64,000 nucleotides of DNA from Motiliproteus sp. SC1-56 (GTDB lineage: Bacteria > Pseudomonadota > Gammaproteobacteria > Pseudomonadales > Balneatricaceae), in NCBI RefSeq assembly GCF_017309075.1, contig NZ_JAEMGS010000008.1, forward strand, positions 62,001 through 126,000, written 5' to 3'. Below the pieces are notes generated by a model. That model was not told the origin of the DNA, searched no databases, and worked only from the letters and a program-made list of their open reading frames with translations. A program made the translations under genes and the position numbers. Shown here in pieces: positions 52,944 to 61,778 of the stretch; position 1 is the first letter of the stretch; each line of letters begins with the position of its first letter.

Positions 52944-54947
52944 TTAATCCCAGCGGGACTCTGCCTCCCGCCGCTCGAACTCCACCCGCCGCCCGTCGGC
53001 CAGCAGCTCGCTGATCCGCCAGGGCCGGCCCGCCTCATCCAGCTCCACCAGCCCCAGCCCTGGCTCATTGAGCAGGCGCCGCCCGCGGGGCGTACCCCGG
53101 GGCTTTCGGGGAATCACCCGCATCCAGCGACGACGGGTAAACCAGTTCAGCGGCGAGCGCGGTGAATAGAGACGGCGGTTGAGGCGGTCCAGCACCTCCA
53201 GCAGCCGGGCGGGAAAACGGTTGCGCACCCCACTGGAGCAGATCTGCCAGATGTGAGGGCCGGTGCCCCGGCGGCCGCGCAGCTCCACATCGTAGACGAA
53301 GGAGTAGTGGACATCGCCGGAGAGCACCACGAAATTTTGCGGCGTCTTGGGGTGGCGGAACACATTGAGGATGCCATGGGCCGTCCCCCTGTGCGCCATC
53401 CAGTTCTCGGCATCGACCATCAACGGAAAGCCGCACCAGGTAAAGATGCGCTGAATCACCTCGATCAGCTTGACCCCGAAAATGGGCGCTGGCGCCACCA
53501 GGATCACCGCGTCTTGCCCTCGCAGTCGCTGCTGAAGGTCAGTAAGCGCTTCCCAATCAAGCAGTCCGGAGGGTTTGGCGGCGGCGGACTCCGAACGCCA
53601 GCGCCGGGTACGGGTGTCCATGACGATCAAAGGCGGTACCGTGTCCCACTGGTAGTCCCACTGTTCAAACCGCAACAGGTTGTCGATCAGTTCGTCGTGG
53701 GACGCGCTGCCCGGCCTCCTCAGACTCGTAGCCACGGCATCCAGCAGCTCGCCGGAGAAGGCCTCGGGCGCATTGCCCCAGCCCTGGTTGACCAGGTAGG
53801 CGATCAGCCCGTTGCCGACCATGCGCCGGGAGAAGGGGTTGCCGTAAACCGCCTCCTCCCACTCGCGACTCAGGTTCCAGTCATCCGAGATGTCGTGGTC
53901 GTCGAACACCATGGCCACCGGCAGGTGGGCCATCAAGCGTCGGACGGCCTCCAGCTCATGCTGAAACCCCTGAAGAACCTGCCATTCATGCTCGTAGCGG
54001 GCACGCGCTTGCGGCTTAAGCCCGGACGGTGCGCGAAGGCTCACCAGCTTCCAGGGTTCGGGGGACCACACCAGCAGGTACATGGTCATGTACTCAGCCA
54101 GGGTGATGAGGTGGTTATGGGCGCTGTCGGAGGTGAACACCGGCTTTCTGACCCCGCCGAAGAGGATGTCGGTCAGCGCCCGCGCCCGGTCCACCTCCGG
54201 CAGCAGCTCTTCGCGGGCATAGTAGCTGGCATGGTGACGGTAGAGCGCTTCGGAGTTGGGCAGCTGGGTCAGGCCCAGCCCCTTCAGGTCCTCCGACGGC
54301 CACTGCAGGCGCTGAATCACCTGGTGAATGGCCTGCAGCATTGGCCCGGCGACGTCGTCGGCGTAGATCTGATCCCCCGACATCACCACCAGGTCCGGCC
54401 AAGCAGACTCAGGCTCCCCGCTCAAAGCCCGGGCCAGCAGCCGGTCGCCCTCTGCCAGGCCGTCGCCGCTGTCGTGGTGCGGCTTGCGACAGGACCCGTG
54501 CAGCACGCGGCTGAGCCTGCCGGGGATGCGAAACCCCGGGTGCTGGCGCCCGGGATAGACCAGCCCGGGCAACAGCGCGCTCAGGCTTTGCCAGCCGGCC
54601 GCCGGATCATCCTCCAGGCGCAACTCCAGCTGATAGTCGACCCAGGTGCCGGGGGACAGCGGCGGCTCCAGATCCAGCGCCAACAGCAGGTAATGCAGTC
54701 CGGGAGCGGCCTGGAGCTGGCGATACTGGGGTGTGCCGAACTCCGGCGAAAGACGGCGCTGCGGCCCGTTCTCGGGGGCCAGCAGAACACGCGGTTGCGC
54801 CGGCGAACGCGTTGCGAGCCAGAGGACGACCTGGGTCGCGCTGACCCGGCGCAGGATGGGGCCGGCCAGTACCGGCGGTATCGGGGCCTGTGACGGTGTG
54901 GTAATCGCGCTGCTCCTTTGCCGCCCGGAAACGAGCGTATCCGGCAT
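52944..54947 (-). CDS. PhoD-like metallophosphatase
   Basis: 667 residues. Metallophosphoesterase motifs: LHGSCRKPHHDSGDG, then DLVVMSGDQIYADDVAGPM (metal-binding Asp), MVFDDHDISDDWN (DDHDxxDDW), VILVAPAPIFGVK and NFVVLSGDVHYSFVYD with late His ligands. These fit the PhoD/alkaline phosphatase D family. There is no Tat or Sec signal at the N-terminus, which starts with MPDTLVSGRQRSSAI and runs straight into a beta-rich domain, so it looks cytoplasmic, unlike classical PhoD. The substrate is unknown. Confidence 0.85.
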   Translation of the reverse strand: MPDTLVSGRQRSSAITTPSQAPIPPVLAGPILRRVSATQVVLWLATRSPAQPRVLLAPENGPQRRLSPEFGTPQYRQLQAAPGLHYLLLALDLEPPLSPGTWVDYQLELRLEDDPAAGWQSLSALLPGLVYPGRQHPGFRIPGRLSRVLHGSCRKPHHDSGDGLAEGDRLLARALSGEPESAWPDLVVMSGDQIYADDVAGPMLQAIHQVIQRLQWPSEDLKGLGLTQLPNSEALYRHHASYYAREELLPEVDRARALTDILFGGVRKPVFTSDSAHNHLITLAEYMTMYLLVWSPEPWKLVSLRAPSGLKPQARARYEHEWQVLQGFQHELEAVRRLMAHLPVAMVFDDHDISDDWNLSREWEEAVYGNPFSRRMVGNGLIAYLVNQGWGNAPEAFSGELLDAVATSLRRPGSASHDELIDNLLRFEQWDYQWDTVPPLIVMDTRTRRWRSESAAAKPSGLLDWEALTDLQQRLRGQDAVILVAPAPIFGVKLIEVIQRIFTWCGFPLMVDAENWMAHRGTAHGILNVFRHPKTPQNFVVLSGDVHYSFVYDVELRGRRGTGPHIWQICSSGVRNRFPARLLEVLDRLNRRLYSPRSPLNWFTRRRWMRVIPRKPRGTPRGRRLLNEPGLGLVELDEAGRPWRISELLADGRRVEFERREAESRWD

Positions 54948-55232
54948 CCGTTGCTGAAGGCGGGGCGCGGCTCGCGGCTCGCGGCTGAAAAGGTCGCATT
55001 TTCGGCCCGCTCAGCAAAATTTCCCGCCGCTGGCGACGCCCCCTGCGCAACCCGGCGCAACAACGAGGCTGTAAACAGTTTTGACCACTTCTGCAGGAAA
55101 CCGCAAGGGCGGCGGCTGACGCCTTCGCTCCCGGCCCTCAGGCCGGGCGTCTCACCTGGGTTCTGCGCTCCGGGAAGCGCCGGCAACGCGGTCTAGAAAG
55201 CGCCGGCCGGAGAAGGCCGAGCCCCTTATCCA
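54948..55232. other. Gene-free stretch between the phosphatase and GGDEF-EAL genes
   Basis: 285 bp, rich in GCGG and CGCC strings. No convincing gene or clear terminator; promoter elements for the phosphatase gene must lie at its left end. Confidence 0.45.
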
Positions 55233-57488
55233 CTATGAGTCGAAGGCAAGTTCGGTCTGCTGCCCCAACGACAGCAAGGCGGCATGCGGGTCCCGCTGGG
55301 AAAGCACCCCTTCAATGCGCACCGGTTTGCTGAGCAAAAAGCCCTGTGCCACGTCGCAACCGAGCGCCCGAAGATAGGCAAACTGGGCTTTGGTCTCGAC
55401 CCCTTCGGCGACCACCCTGAGCCCTAGGCGGTGGGCAAGGTGAGTCACCGCTTCAACAATGGCGCCGTCTTTCTCGTTGCCCGGCAGCTCCGACACAAAA
55501 GCACGATCGATTTTCAGCACGTTAACCGGCAGTTTTTTCAGGTAGTTCATGGAGGAAAAACCGGTGCCAAAATCATCGATGGCAATGCGAATCCCCGCCT
55601 GCTGCAGTTTTTCCAGGCGCAGGATGCTCAGTTCGATGTCTTCGAGCAGCAGACTTTCTGTAACTTCAATTTCCAGCTGCCCGGGCACCAGGCCCGCCTC
55701 ATCGCGGATCGCTATAACGGTGTTCACCAGGTTTTCATCATTGAACTGCTTGGCCGACAGGTTGACCGCGATGGCCAACTCATTCCCCGGCCTGCTATGG
55801 CGGCGGGCATCTTTACAGGCCTGGCGCAACGCCCATTCACCGAGTTCACCGATCAGCCCGGTTTCCTCGGCAAGGGGCACGAACTGGTCCGGATTAACAA
55901 CGCCCTTCTCGGGATGATTCCAGCGGATCAGCGCCTCGACCCCGCATAGCCGCAGGCTTCGAGTCTCGAACTGGGGTTGGTAGACCAGGAAAAACTCGCC
56001 GTGGGCCAAACCGTCACGGATCTCGTTCGCCAACACGATTTTCTGCTGCACCCGCTTCTGCAGTCTCGAGGAGTAGTACTGAAAGTTATTGCGCCCCTTC
56101 TCCTTGGCCAGATAAAGCGCCATGTCCGCCCCTTTCATCAAGGCAGTGGCACTGTCACCGTCGTCCCCCAGTACGGCAATTCCGATGCTGGCGCTGCAGC
56201 GCAACTGATGGCCGTCAAAGATGAAGGGCATGGCGATCGCCTGCAAAAGCCGCCGGGCCAGCTCAGCGCCGGCCTCACGGCTGTGACGGGCCAGGATGGC
56301 AAACTCATCCCCCCCCAGGCGGGCGATATGATCGTCATGCCGCACCGAGTCACGTAACGCCTGGGCCACATGAACCAGCAGTTTGTCGCCAGCTTCATGA
56401 CCCAAGGCGTCATTCACGTGTTTGAAGTTGTCCAGATCAAGCAGAAGCAGGGTATGCATCTCTGCGTAGCGATCGACCGCGAGCAGCCCCTTTTCCAGGT
56501 TGTCATAGAAAAGACGTCGATTCTCCAGCCCGGTCAAGGTGTCGTAATAGGCCAGGTTTTCCGCTTCAGAACGGGCTTCTCGCGCCTCCTTGAGGCTGAA
56601 GCGTATTTTCCGGGACATCAGCCCCAGCTGCACGGCCAGACGGCCCAACGCATCCCTGCTCGAAAATGGCGGCAGGAGCACCGCCTCCCCTCCGATGGAT
56701 TGCGCATACCGCTCCAGCCCCTCAATACGCCGCCGCAACTCTCCAAAAAAACCGCGAAGCATAAACAAGGCCACCAACGGTGTACCGACCAGGATCAGCA
56801 GCAAATCCTGTTGCAGGCGGGTCATCAGGCCTGCCTGTTCATCCATACGGGTCCGGGCTTCGGAGACCACCCGGTCGACACGCGCCCTCATCTTCTCATT
56901 ATCCTGTTCAAGCCAGTCATCCACCTGCTTGATGGTCGAGATAATCGATTCGAGCGGGTCGATCGAGTCCCGGTAGAGCTGCAGCCTGTGGTTGCTGCTG
57001 GGCGTGTCCAGCAACTCTTCTCCGATATCCGTCAGCATCCAGACATTTTCCAGCAGGGGGGCAAGGGACGTCTCCAGTGGGGTGCCGGACGAGCGTTCCC
57101 GCTGCAAGTCAAGGGTGTTGAGCGCTTGATGAAGGGTGATGAGTTCGCCGGTCAGGTGCGATATTCGTGCGTCGGACCGATCCGGGTCCAACGTCAAAAG
57201 TTCAAACTCTAAATTGAATTCGACGGCCAGGCTATGAAGGCGGGAGGCGAGGTGATGCCACTTCAGGTGTTGTGTCAACCGCTCCTTGGCGGTGACCAGC
57301 TCTCGCTGGAGCTCGGCTTGCTGCTGCCGGGAAAGCTCGGAAGCCTGCCTCCCCTTGTCCACCGACCAGACCACCGCGCCGCCGATCAGGGCGAGCAGTA
57401 GCACCAGCCGCAAGGTCAGCAGGCGGTGAAGGGATTTGACCCGTCGGCGTCTTGGTCTGGCTTGGCTGATCAAGGGAAGCATTCGCAA
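55233..57488 (-). CDS. GGDEF-EAL protein with periplasmic sensory region
   Basis: 751 residues. TM1 is about 25-42, a periplasmic helical region spans 43-227 (a four-helix-bundle-like sensor), TM2 is about 228-246. GGDEF domain about 305-475: the active GGDEF is at 392-396, with DLDNFKHVND upstream. EAL domain about 485-740: EAL at 518-520, and the downstream segments NLSAKQFNDENLV, DDFGTGFSSMNYLKKL and AEGVETKAQ are conserved, so both activities look intact. It makes or breaks c-di-GMP in response to an envelope signal. The periplasmic haem-binding-type gene lies 12 bp upstream in the same direction. Confidence 0.93.
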   Translation of the reverse strand: MRMLPLISQARPRRRRVKSLHRLLTLRLVLLLALIGGAVVWSVDKGRQASELSRQQQAELQRELVTAKERLTQHLKWHHLASRLHSLAVEFNLEFELLTLDPDRSDARISHLTGELITLHQALNTLDLQRERSSGTPLETSLAPLLENVWMLTDIGEELLDTPSSNHRLQLYRDSIDPLESIISTIKQVDDWLEQDNEKMRARVDRVVSEARTRMDEQAGLMTRLQQDLLLILVGTPLVALFMLRGFFGELRRRIEGLERYAQSIGGEAVLLPPFSSRDALGRLAVQLGLMSRKIRFSLKEAREARSEAENLAYYDTLTGLENRRLFYDNLEKGLLAVDRYAEMHTLLLLDLDNFKHVNDALGHEAGDKLLVHVAQALRDSVRHDDHIARLGGDEFAILARHSREAGAELARRLLQAIAMPFIFDGHQLRCSASIGIAVLGDDGDSATALMKGADMALYLAKEKGRNNFQYYSSRLQKRVQQKIVLANEIRDGLAHGEFFLVYQPQFETRSLRLCGVEALIRWNHPEKGVVNPDQFVPLAEETGLIGELGEWALRQACKDARRHSRPGNELAIAVNLSAKQFNDENLVNTVIAIRDEAGLVPGQLEIEVTESLLLEDIELSILRLEKLQQAGIRIAIDDFGTGFSSMNYLKKLPVNVLKIDRAFVSELPGNEKDGAIVEAVTHLAHRLGLRVVAEGVETKAQFAYLRALGCDVAQGFLLSKPVRIEGVLSQRDPHAALLSLGQQTELAFDS

Positions 57489-57500
57489 CTGTCCACTGCC

Positions 57501-58349
57501 CTAGAACTGGAAATCCAGCGTAGCGGAAACCTTGTGATCCTCATTTTCGGACCGGTCGAACACCGAGATCGCACCCTTTACCCGCTGGCCCGTCTGAAAT
57601 ACCACGTCATCAGTATGCCCCGTGTCCATCTTGCGCAGCATCTCCAGGTGCCAGCGACCATCACGCCAGACCCCCTTGGCGGCAATGTCGGCGATCGATC
57701 CCTCGGCCTCGGAAAGCAGCACATACTTGGGCATGACCGCCTCCTCCCTGCTGCTGTAGCGCGCGGTGCGATACAGATCACTGCCCGCGTCATTTTGACG
57801 CAGAACATAAACCGCCGAGCCATCGGCAGCGGTCATCCGCGCGCCGCGCAGCAGCTTGGAGGTGCTGACCGTGGTCATTTTGTCATGGGCGAGCCCGAGC
57901 GGGTTGCTGCGACTGGATTTCCAGTGCCACATATCGGCTTTAAACGCATTTCCGGAAAGCCAATTGGCATCGAAGGTGCCACTGATGCCAAATTGAAGCG
58001 CCAGTCGATCTTCCCGCTGCGGCCCCTTCACATATTTTCCCCGCTGCTCACTCCAGACATAAGGTTTATGTAACAGGTCTGCCTCAGCGTCAGGCCACTC
58101 CATATAAAAAATCACCTGATCACCAAAATACCCGGCTTTGACTAATACCTCGGAGGCCTCGACCACCGATGAATCGACCAGGGGTTGAAGCGGCACGAGT
58201 TGCCCGGGATGGTCGGCCCATTCAGCTGGCTGAGCATCAAGTACCGGCGGGGCATGCAGCGGGATCACTTCGATGGTCTGGGCCTGCAGACCTGCGCTCC
58301 CGCAGAGAGAAAGGAGAGTTAAAGCGACACGGGAAACCGACTTCATCAT
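57501..58349 (-). CDS. Periplasmic haem-binding-type protein (ethylbenzene dehydrogenase gamma-like)
   Basis: 282 residues, signal peptide about 1-24. The mature part is beta-rich and follows the ethylbenzene-dehydrogenase/NapC-DMSO-reductase haem domain pattern: PPVLDAQPAEW near the N-terminus, EDRLALQFGI, ADMWHWKSSRSNPLGLAHDKM, GVWRDGRWHLEMLRKMDTG and VKGAISVFDRSE. Met and Lys residues in DMWHWK are candidates for b-haem ligands, by analogy. No catalytic or Fe-S subunit is nearby. It precedes a GGDEF-EAL gene by 12 bp, so it may be a periplasmic sensor module for it. Confidence 0.75.
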   Translation of the reverse strand: MMKSVSRVALTLLSLCGSAGLQAQTIEVIPLHAPPVLDAQPAEWADHPGQLVPLQPLVDSSVVEASEVLVKAGYFGDQVIFYMEWPDAEADLLHKPYVWSEQRGKYVKGPQREDRLALQFGISGTFDANWLSGNAFKADMWHWKSSRSNPLGLAHDKMTTVSTSKLLRGARMTAADGSAVYVLRQNDAGSDLYRTARYSSREEAVMPKYVLLSEAEGSIADIAAKGVWRDGRWHLEMLRKMDTGHTDDVVFQTGQRVKGAISVFDRSENEDHKVSATLDFQF

Positions 58350-58654
58350 AACGCCTCTTACAACCAGAATAGGAATCTGAATAGGCCGAAATGCAAAACG
58401 AAACGACGTCTAGCTATTATTTTTATGCGCGAACTTTTTAGCCGGGCGCACCTACATATACCCTATCAGGCCTGTTGAATCGACCGGTTTCGGCATAAAT
58501 GAGGGGCGCGTGGCTAAATAGACGCCCCTGAAAGAGATACCGTGCCGCTATTTGTTTCTCGCTCGGCGCCCCCCATTGCAAGCAAGCGGAAGTGCGCCTT
58601 TCTAATTTCAGCCGCGCACTTTTTTGCCGTATGAGATTGACCGCACCCCTGTCG
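58350..58654. other. Intergenic region with two hairpins and a plus-strand terminator
   Basis: 305 bp without a gene. A 7-bp inverted repeat AGGGGCG/CGCCCCT lies at 58502-58529, and an intrinsic terminator reading rightward at 58591-58625 (separate entry). Both flanking genes are on the minus strand, so the terminator serves no annotated gene. Confidence 0.5.
58591..58625 (+). terminator. Orphan intrinsic terminator (possible small RNA end)
   Basis: AGTGCGC (58591-58597) and GCGCACT (58614-58620) pair around 16 nt and are followed by TTTTT. On the plus strand there is no gene upstream for several kilobases, so it may end a small RNA starting near 58440-58500. Confidence 0.6.
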
Positions 58655-59407
58655 CTAGTCCCGCCCCTCCCCCGCGAGCAGCACCCGATCAACAAACTTT
58701 CTCAGCAAGTCATTGGATTCGGGGGTGTCCACCGCGCTATCAAGCACCTGCTGCAGATGTCCGTCCCCGTTGGTGTACTTGGCCTTGTAGAGGGTCAGGC
58801 GCTCCACCAGCACCCGCTTATCCACCTCCGGGTGGAACTGGGTGGTCCAGAACGGCGCGCCCTCGACTTTGAAGGCGTGGTTGCACGCTGCGGTATAGGC
58901 CAGCGATGTGCAGCCTTGCGGCGCCTCAAGCGCGCGCTCCCGATGCACCGCCACTGCATGAAACCCCGCCGGCGTATCGCGATACAGCGGGTCATTCTGC
59001 GCGGCCGCGGTCACCTGAATGGGCAGCGTCCCCATCTCGAAATCCTGCGCGTCATGCACGATCTCCCCCCCCAGGGCCATCACCGCCAACTGGTGGCCAA
59101 AACAGGAGGCAAATACCGGCTTTTTAATGGCGATGCAGTGGCGCAGCAACCCCTGGGCGTGAATGACAAAGGGGTAGGCGTCTGGCTCCAACACACTGGC
59201 TTCGCTGGAGCCCCCGACAAAAAGCGCGTCGTACCCCTCCACCACACGGTGGTCGAACCGGGGCGTATCAAACAGATTGAGAATATCGAACTGCCGCGCC
59301 TCCAGTTCACAGAACTGGGCGAAGCTCTGTAGCTCTTCTTGGCGGGTAAGGGGTTCATCGCGAATCTGCATCAGCAGAATACGCAGCTGCGAGCGGTGTT
59401 TATTCAT
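58655..59407 (-). CDS. Class I glutamine amidotransferase-like protein
   Basis: 250 residues. The triad is recognisable: PVFASCFGHQLAVMALGGE holds the nucleophilic Cys, and FWTTQFHPEVDKRVLVERL the His and Glu. GVPFGSSEASVLE-like text reads VGGSSEASVLEPDAYPF here. It resembles the stand-alone GMP-synthase-type amidotransferases (YfeJ-like, often near gamma-glutamyl metabolism). The substrate is unknown. Confidence 0.85.
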   Translation of the reverse strand: MNKHRSQLRILLMQIRDEPLTRQEELQSFAQFCELEARQFDILNLFDTPRFDHRVVEGYDALFVGGSSEASVLEPDAYPFVIHAQGLLRHCIAIKKPVFASCFGHQLAVMALGGEIVHDAQDFEMGTLPIQVTAAAQNDPLYRDTPAGFHAVAVHRERALEAPQGCTSLAYTAACNHAFKVEGAPFWTTQFHPEVDKRVLVERLTLYKAKYTNGDGHLQQVLDSAVDTPESNDLLRKFVDRVLLAGEGRD

Positions 59408-59466
59408 GCAGGTTCCCTGTACAGCAAAGACCGAAAAGCCCCCGGCCCTGGTGCCTCCGGGTTTGC

Positions 59467-59778
59467 CTAGTTACTGCGGCGCGTGGCCCGGTAACGGCCG
59501 CCACTGAAAGCCTCGAAATATTGGCCAAGTTCGGGGTGATTGACGGGTTCGCCACCGGGATCGGCCTCCAGGTTACGCTCGGCCACGTAAGTTTCATGCA
59601 CCGCGTTATGCACCAACACGCGGTACCAAGGGGCCTCCTTGGGGGGGCGACTCTTCGCCACCTGCTGGTACCAGGCCTCGCTCAGCATAAAGCGCGGATC
59701 CACGTCCACCACCACCCCACGGTAGTTGAAAAGCCGGTGCCGCACCAACTGGCCGATTCCGAAGCGGGCGTTGCGCAT
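59467..59778 (-). CDS. hspQ: Heat-shock protein HspQ
   Basis: 103 residues. ARFGIGQLVRHRLFNYRGVVVDVDPRF, EAWYQQVAKSRPPKEAPWYRVLVHN and TYVAERNLEAD are the HspQ/YccV core (hemimethylated-DNA-binding fold). In E. coli HspQ is a specificity-enhancing factor for the Lon protease. It is 15 bp downstream of the solute-binding-protein gene. Confidence 0.93.
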   Translation of the reverse strand: MRNARFGIGQLVRHRLFNYRGVVVDVDPRFMLSEAWYQQVAKSRPPKEAPWYRVLVHNAVHETYVAERNLEADPGGEPVNHPELGQYFEAFSGGRYRATRRSN

Positions 59779-59792
59779 GTTATCGCAACCGG

Positions 59793-60626
59793 TTACCGGC
59801 CCGGCAGGATGCCGTGGGCCATCAGGACGTCGCGCACGGTGCCGCGCGCCTCCAGCTGCTGGTAGGCGCGGCTGAAAGCCAGGTTAAACTCCCGGCTCAG
59901 GGTCTGGCGGGAAAATCCGACGTAGTAGTCGAGCTTGCGCACCGGTCCTGCGTAGCGGATATCGGTCAGCCCCAGCCGACGCATCACCGCCAGCCCGACC
60001 TCCCGGTTGCTGAACACGGCATCCAAGCGTCCCACCGACAGTTGGCGGAACCCGGTCTCGTTATTCGGTGACATTTCAACGGTAAACAGCGGCTCCTCGC
60101 CCCGCAACAGGCTCAGCGTACGGGAGGTGTTGGAAGGGCCGTACACACCGACTTGGTAGCCCTGCAGATCCCCCGGCGCGGCGTAAAGCAGGTGATTGTC
60201 CCCCGCCACGAAGATTCCGTACTCGGTCTCCAGCAAGGGGGTACTGAAATACAGCCAGCGGCTGCGGGCCTCGCTGAAACCGATCACGTACATGCCGTCG
60301 AATTCACCACTGCGGGTCAGGGCCTGGGCGCGCCCCCAGGGCAACAGACTGTGCTCGCAGGTCACCTTGATCAACTCGCAGGCGCGGTCGATCAGAACCC
60401 GTGCAGGGCCGGCGACTTCGCCATCCTCCAGGTAAGAGAAGGGAGGAAACTCCTGGGTGACCAGTCTGATCCGCTCCGGCAGGGGTGCTTCGTCGCCGGC
60501 TGCACTGGCACGCGCCTGGGAGGACTCATCCGGGGGCGGCAGGGCCTGCGTCTGAGCGGTGGCAGCGACGCTGATGAGCGCGCCCAACAGAAAAGCCCCA
60601 AGCGAGAATAAACGATTTACAGCCAT
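59793..60626 (-). CDS. Periplasmic solute-binding protein (amino-acid type)
   Basis: 277 residues, signal peptide about 1-24. After a linker, IRLVTQEFPPFSYLEDGEVAGPARVLIDRAC is the SBP family-3 start, RAQALTRSGEFDGMYVIGFSEARSRWLYFSTPL follows, and the second lobe ends in LDYYVGFSR and LEARGTVRDVLMAHG. It likely binds an amino acid or related small molecule, or acts as a stand-alone sensor. No cognate permease is adjacent; the neighbouring permease is of the FtsX type. Confidence 0.85.
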   Translation of the reverse strand: MAVNRLFSLGAFLLGALISVAATAQTQALPPPDESSQARASAAGDEAPLPERIRLVTQEFPPFSYLEDGEVAGPARVLIDRACELIKVTCEHSLLPWGRAQALTRSGEFDGMYVIGFSEARSRWLYFSTPLLETEYGIFVAGDNHLLYAAPGDLQGYQVGVYGPSNTSRTLSLLRGEEPLFTVEMSPNNETGFRQLSVGRLDAVFSNREVGLAVMRRLGLTDIRYAGPVRKLDYYVGFSRQTLSREFNLAFSRAYQQLEARGTVRDVLMAHGILPGR

Positions 60627-60635
60627 GGTATGTGC

Positions 60636-61778
60636 TCAATCACCCCGTTGATAACCGGTTAACTCGACAAACCCCTGCCCCCGATGAGAGCCCCGCACCC
60701 GCACCGCCCCTTCCCAGTAGCGCACCGAGAGCGCCATCTCCTGGTCCTGCAGGAGTGCCTCAACCTCAAGATCCAGCCCTGCCTCAGGTACTTTTAGCCG
60801 CCAACGCACCGGGTAGCGGATTCCCTCATCGCTGCGCCAATAAGCCAACGGCTCAATCAGCAGCTGCTGGGGATCCAGAGACGTTATGCGCCCGGCGCGA
60901 TCGACCAGGCTCAGTTGGCGCCAGCCGGTCTCGCCCTCCCGGGTACGAAACCGAAACGCCATCAGCTCGCGGCCATCGTCCAGCTGCAGGCTGAACCAGT
61001 CCCAGCCGGCCTGGTCAGGGGCGAGAACATTGCTGCTCCATTCGTGATCATACCAGGCGGCTCCCTGCACCGGCGCCTGGCGCCCCGACCAGCTCAGGCT
61101 ACCGCGGGCCTTGAGCCGAGTATAACTGTAATAGAAGGAGCCGCCACCCTCGCGGCTTTTGCGGCTGAAGCCCGCCTCACCCTGCAGCACTCGCGGCTTG
61201 AGGGGCTCAAGCACAAGGCTGAGGCCGATCTCCGCGCCCCGGTCTACCGCCTCCAGGTGCAGGGGAAACAGGGTGCCCGCCTCCCGGGCCTGCAACTGCC
61301 AGTCTCCCACCCAGATCCTGAGCGGTGTGCCCCCGGCGCCGGCAAGCCCTGCGCCGGGACGACCGAAACGCTCAACGGCGCGGTGGCTCCCCCCACCCAG
61401 GTCGCTGACGGCAAAATGCCCCATGTAGAGCTGTCGGTCGACCCAGGAGTTGGTCGATGCCAGCCCCCCCGGCGGGTCCAGCGCAAAGCGAAACAGGGTG
61501 AGCTGAAAGCCGTAGCGGTTACCACTGACCGGATCCTGAAGATGACCGGTGAGGTACCACCACTCGTTGCGAAAATCCGGGTGCGAACGGTGATCAGCAG
61601 GGAAACTCAACGCCACCTGTGAGGACGCCATGGCGTAGTCCCCCTCCGGGGCCTCACCCAGCAACTCGCCCAGAGCAAGGCGGGGCTCGGCGGGTGGCTG
61701 CGGCCACAGCAAGTGAACGCCGGACACCAGCAACACCAGCAGACAGGCCACCCACCCCAGTCGGCGCCCCACGCTCAC
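60636..61778 (-). CDS. AttH/CrtC-type lipocalin-like protein
   Basis: 380 residues. Residues 7-25 form a signal or anchor, and the rest is the AttH domain: FPADHRSHPDFRNEWWYLTGHLQD, FGFQLTLFRFA-like YGFQLTLFRFALDPP, MGHFAVSDL, WYDHEWSSN and LDDGRELMAFRFR. AttH proteins accompany FtsX-like permeases and ATPases in clusters of the Att type. It overlaps the permease gene by 4 bp (61775-61778), so it is translated with it. Its role in the export complex is unknown. Confidence 0.9.
   Translation of the reverse strand: MSVGRRLGWVACLLVLLVSGVHLLWPQPPAEPRLALGELLGEAPEGDYAMASSQVALSFPADHRSHPDFRNEWWYLTGHLQDPVSGNRYGFQLTLFRFALDPPGGLASTNSWVDRQLYMGHFAVSDLGGGSHRAVERFGRPGAGLAGAGGTPLRIWVGDWQLQAREAGTLFPLHLEAVDRGAEIGLSLVLEPLKPRVLQGEAGFSRKSREGGGSFYYSYTRLKARGSLSWSGRQAPVQGAAWYDHEWSSNVLAPDQAGWDWFSLQLDDGRELMAFRFRTREGETGWRQLSLVDRAGRITSLDPQQLLIEPLAYWRSDEGIRYPVRWRLKVPEAGLDLEVEALLQDQEMALSVRYWEGAVRVRGSHRGQGFVELTGYQRGD

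Noticed and set aside
53253-54893. 546-codon plus-strand open frame opposite the PhoD-like gene
   Set aside because: Composition typical of an antisense shadow (Gln, His, Arg, Gly rich) and the minus-strand gene has clear metal motifs.
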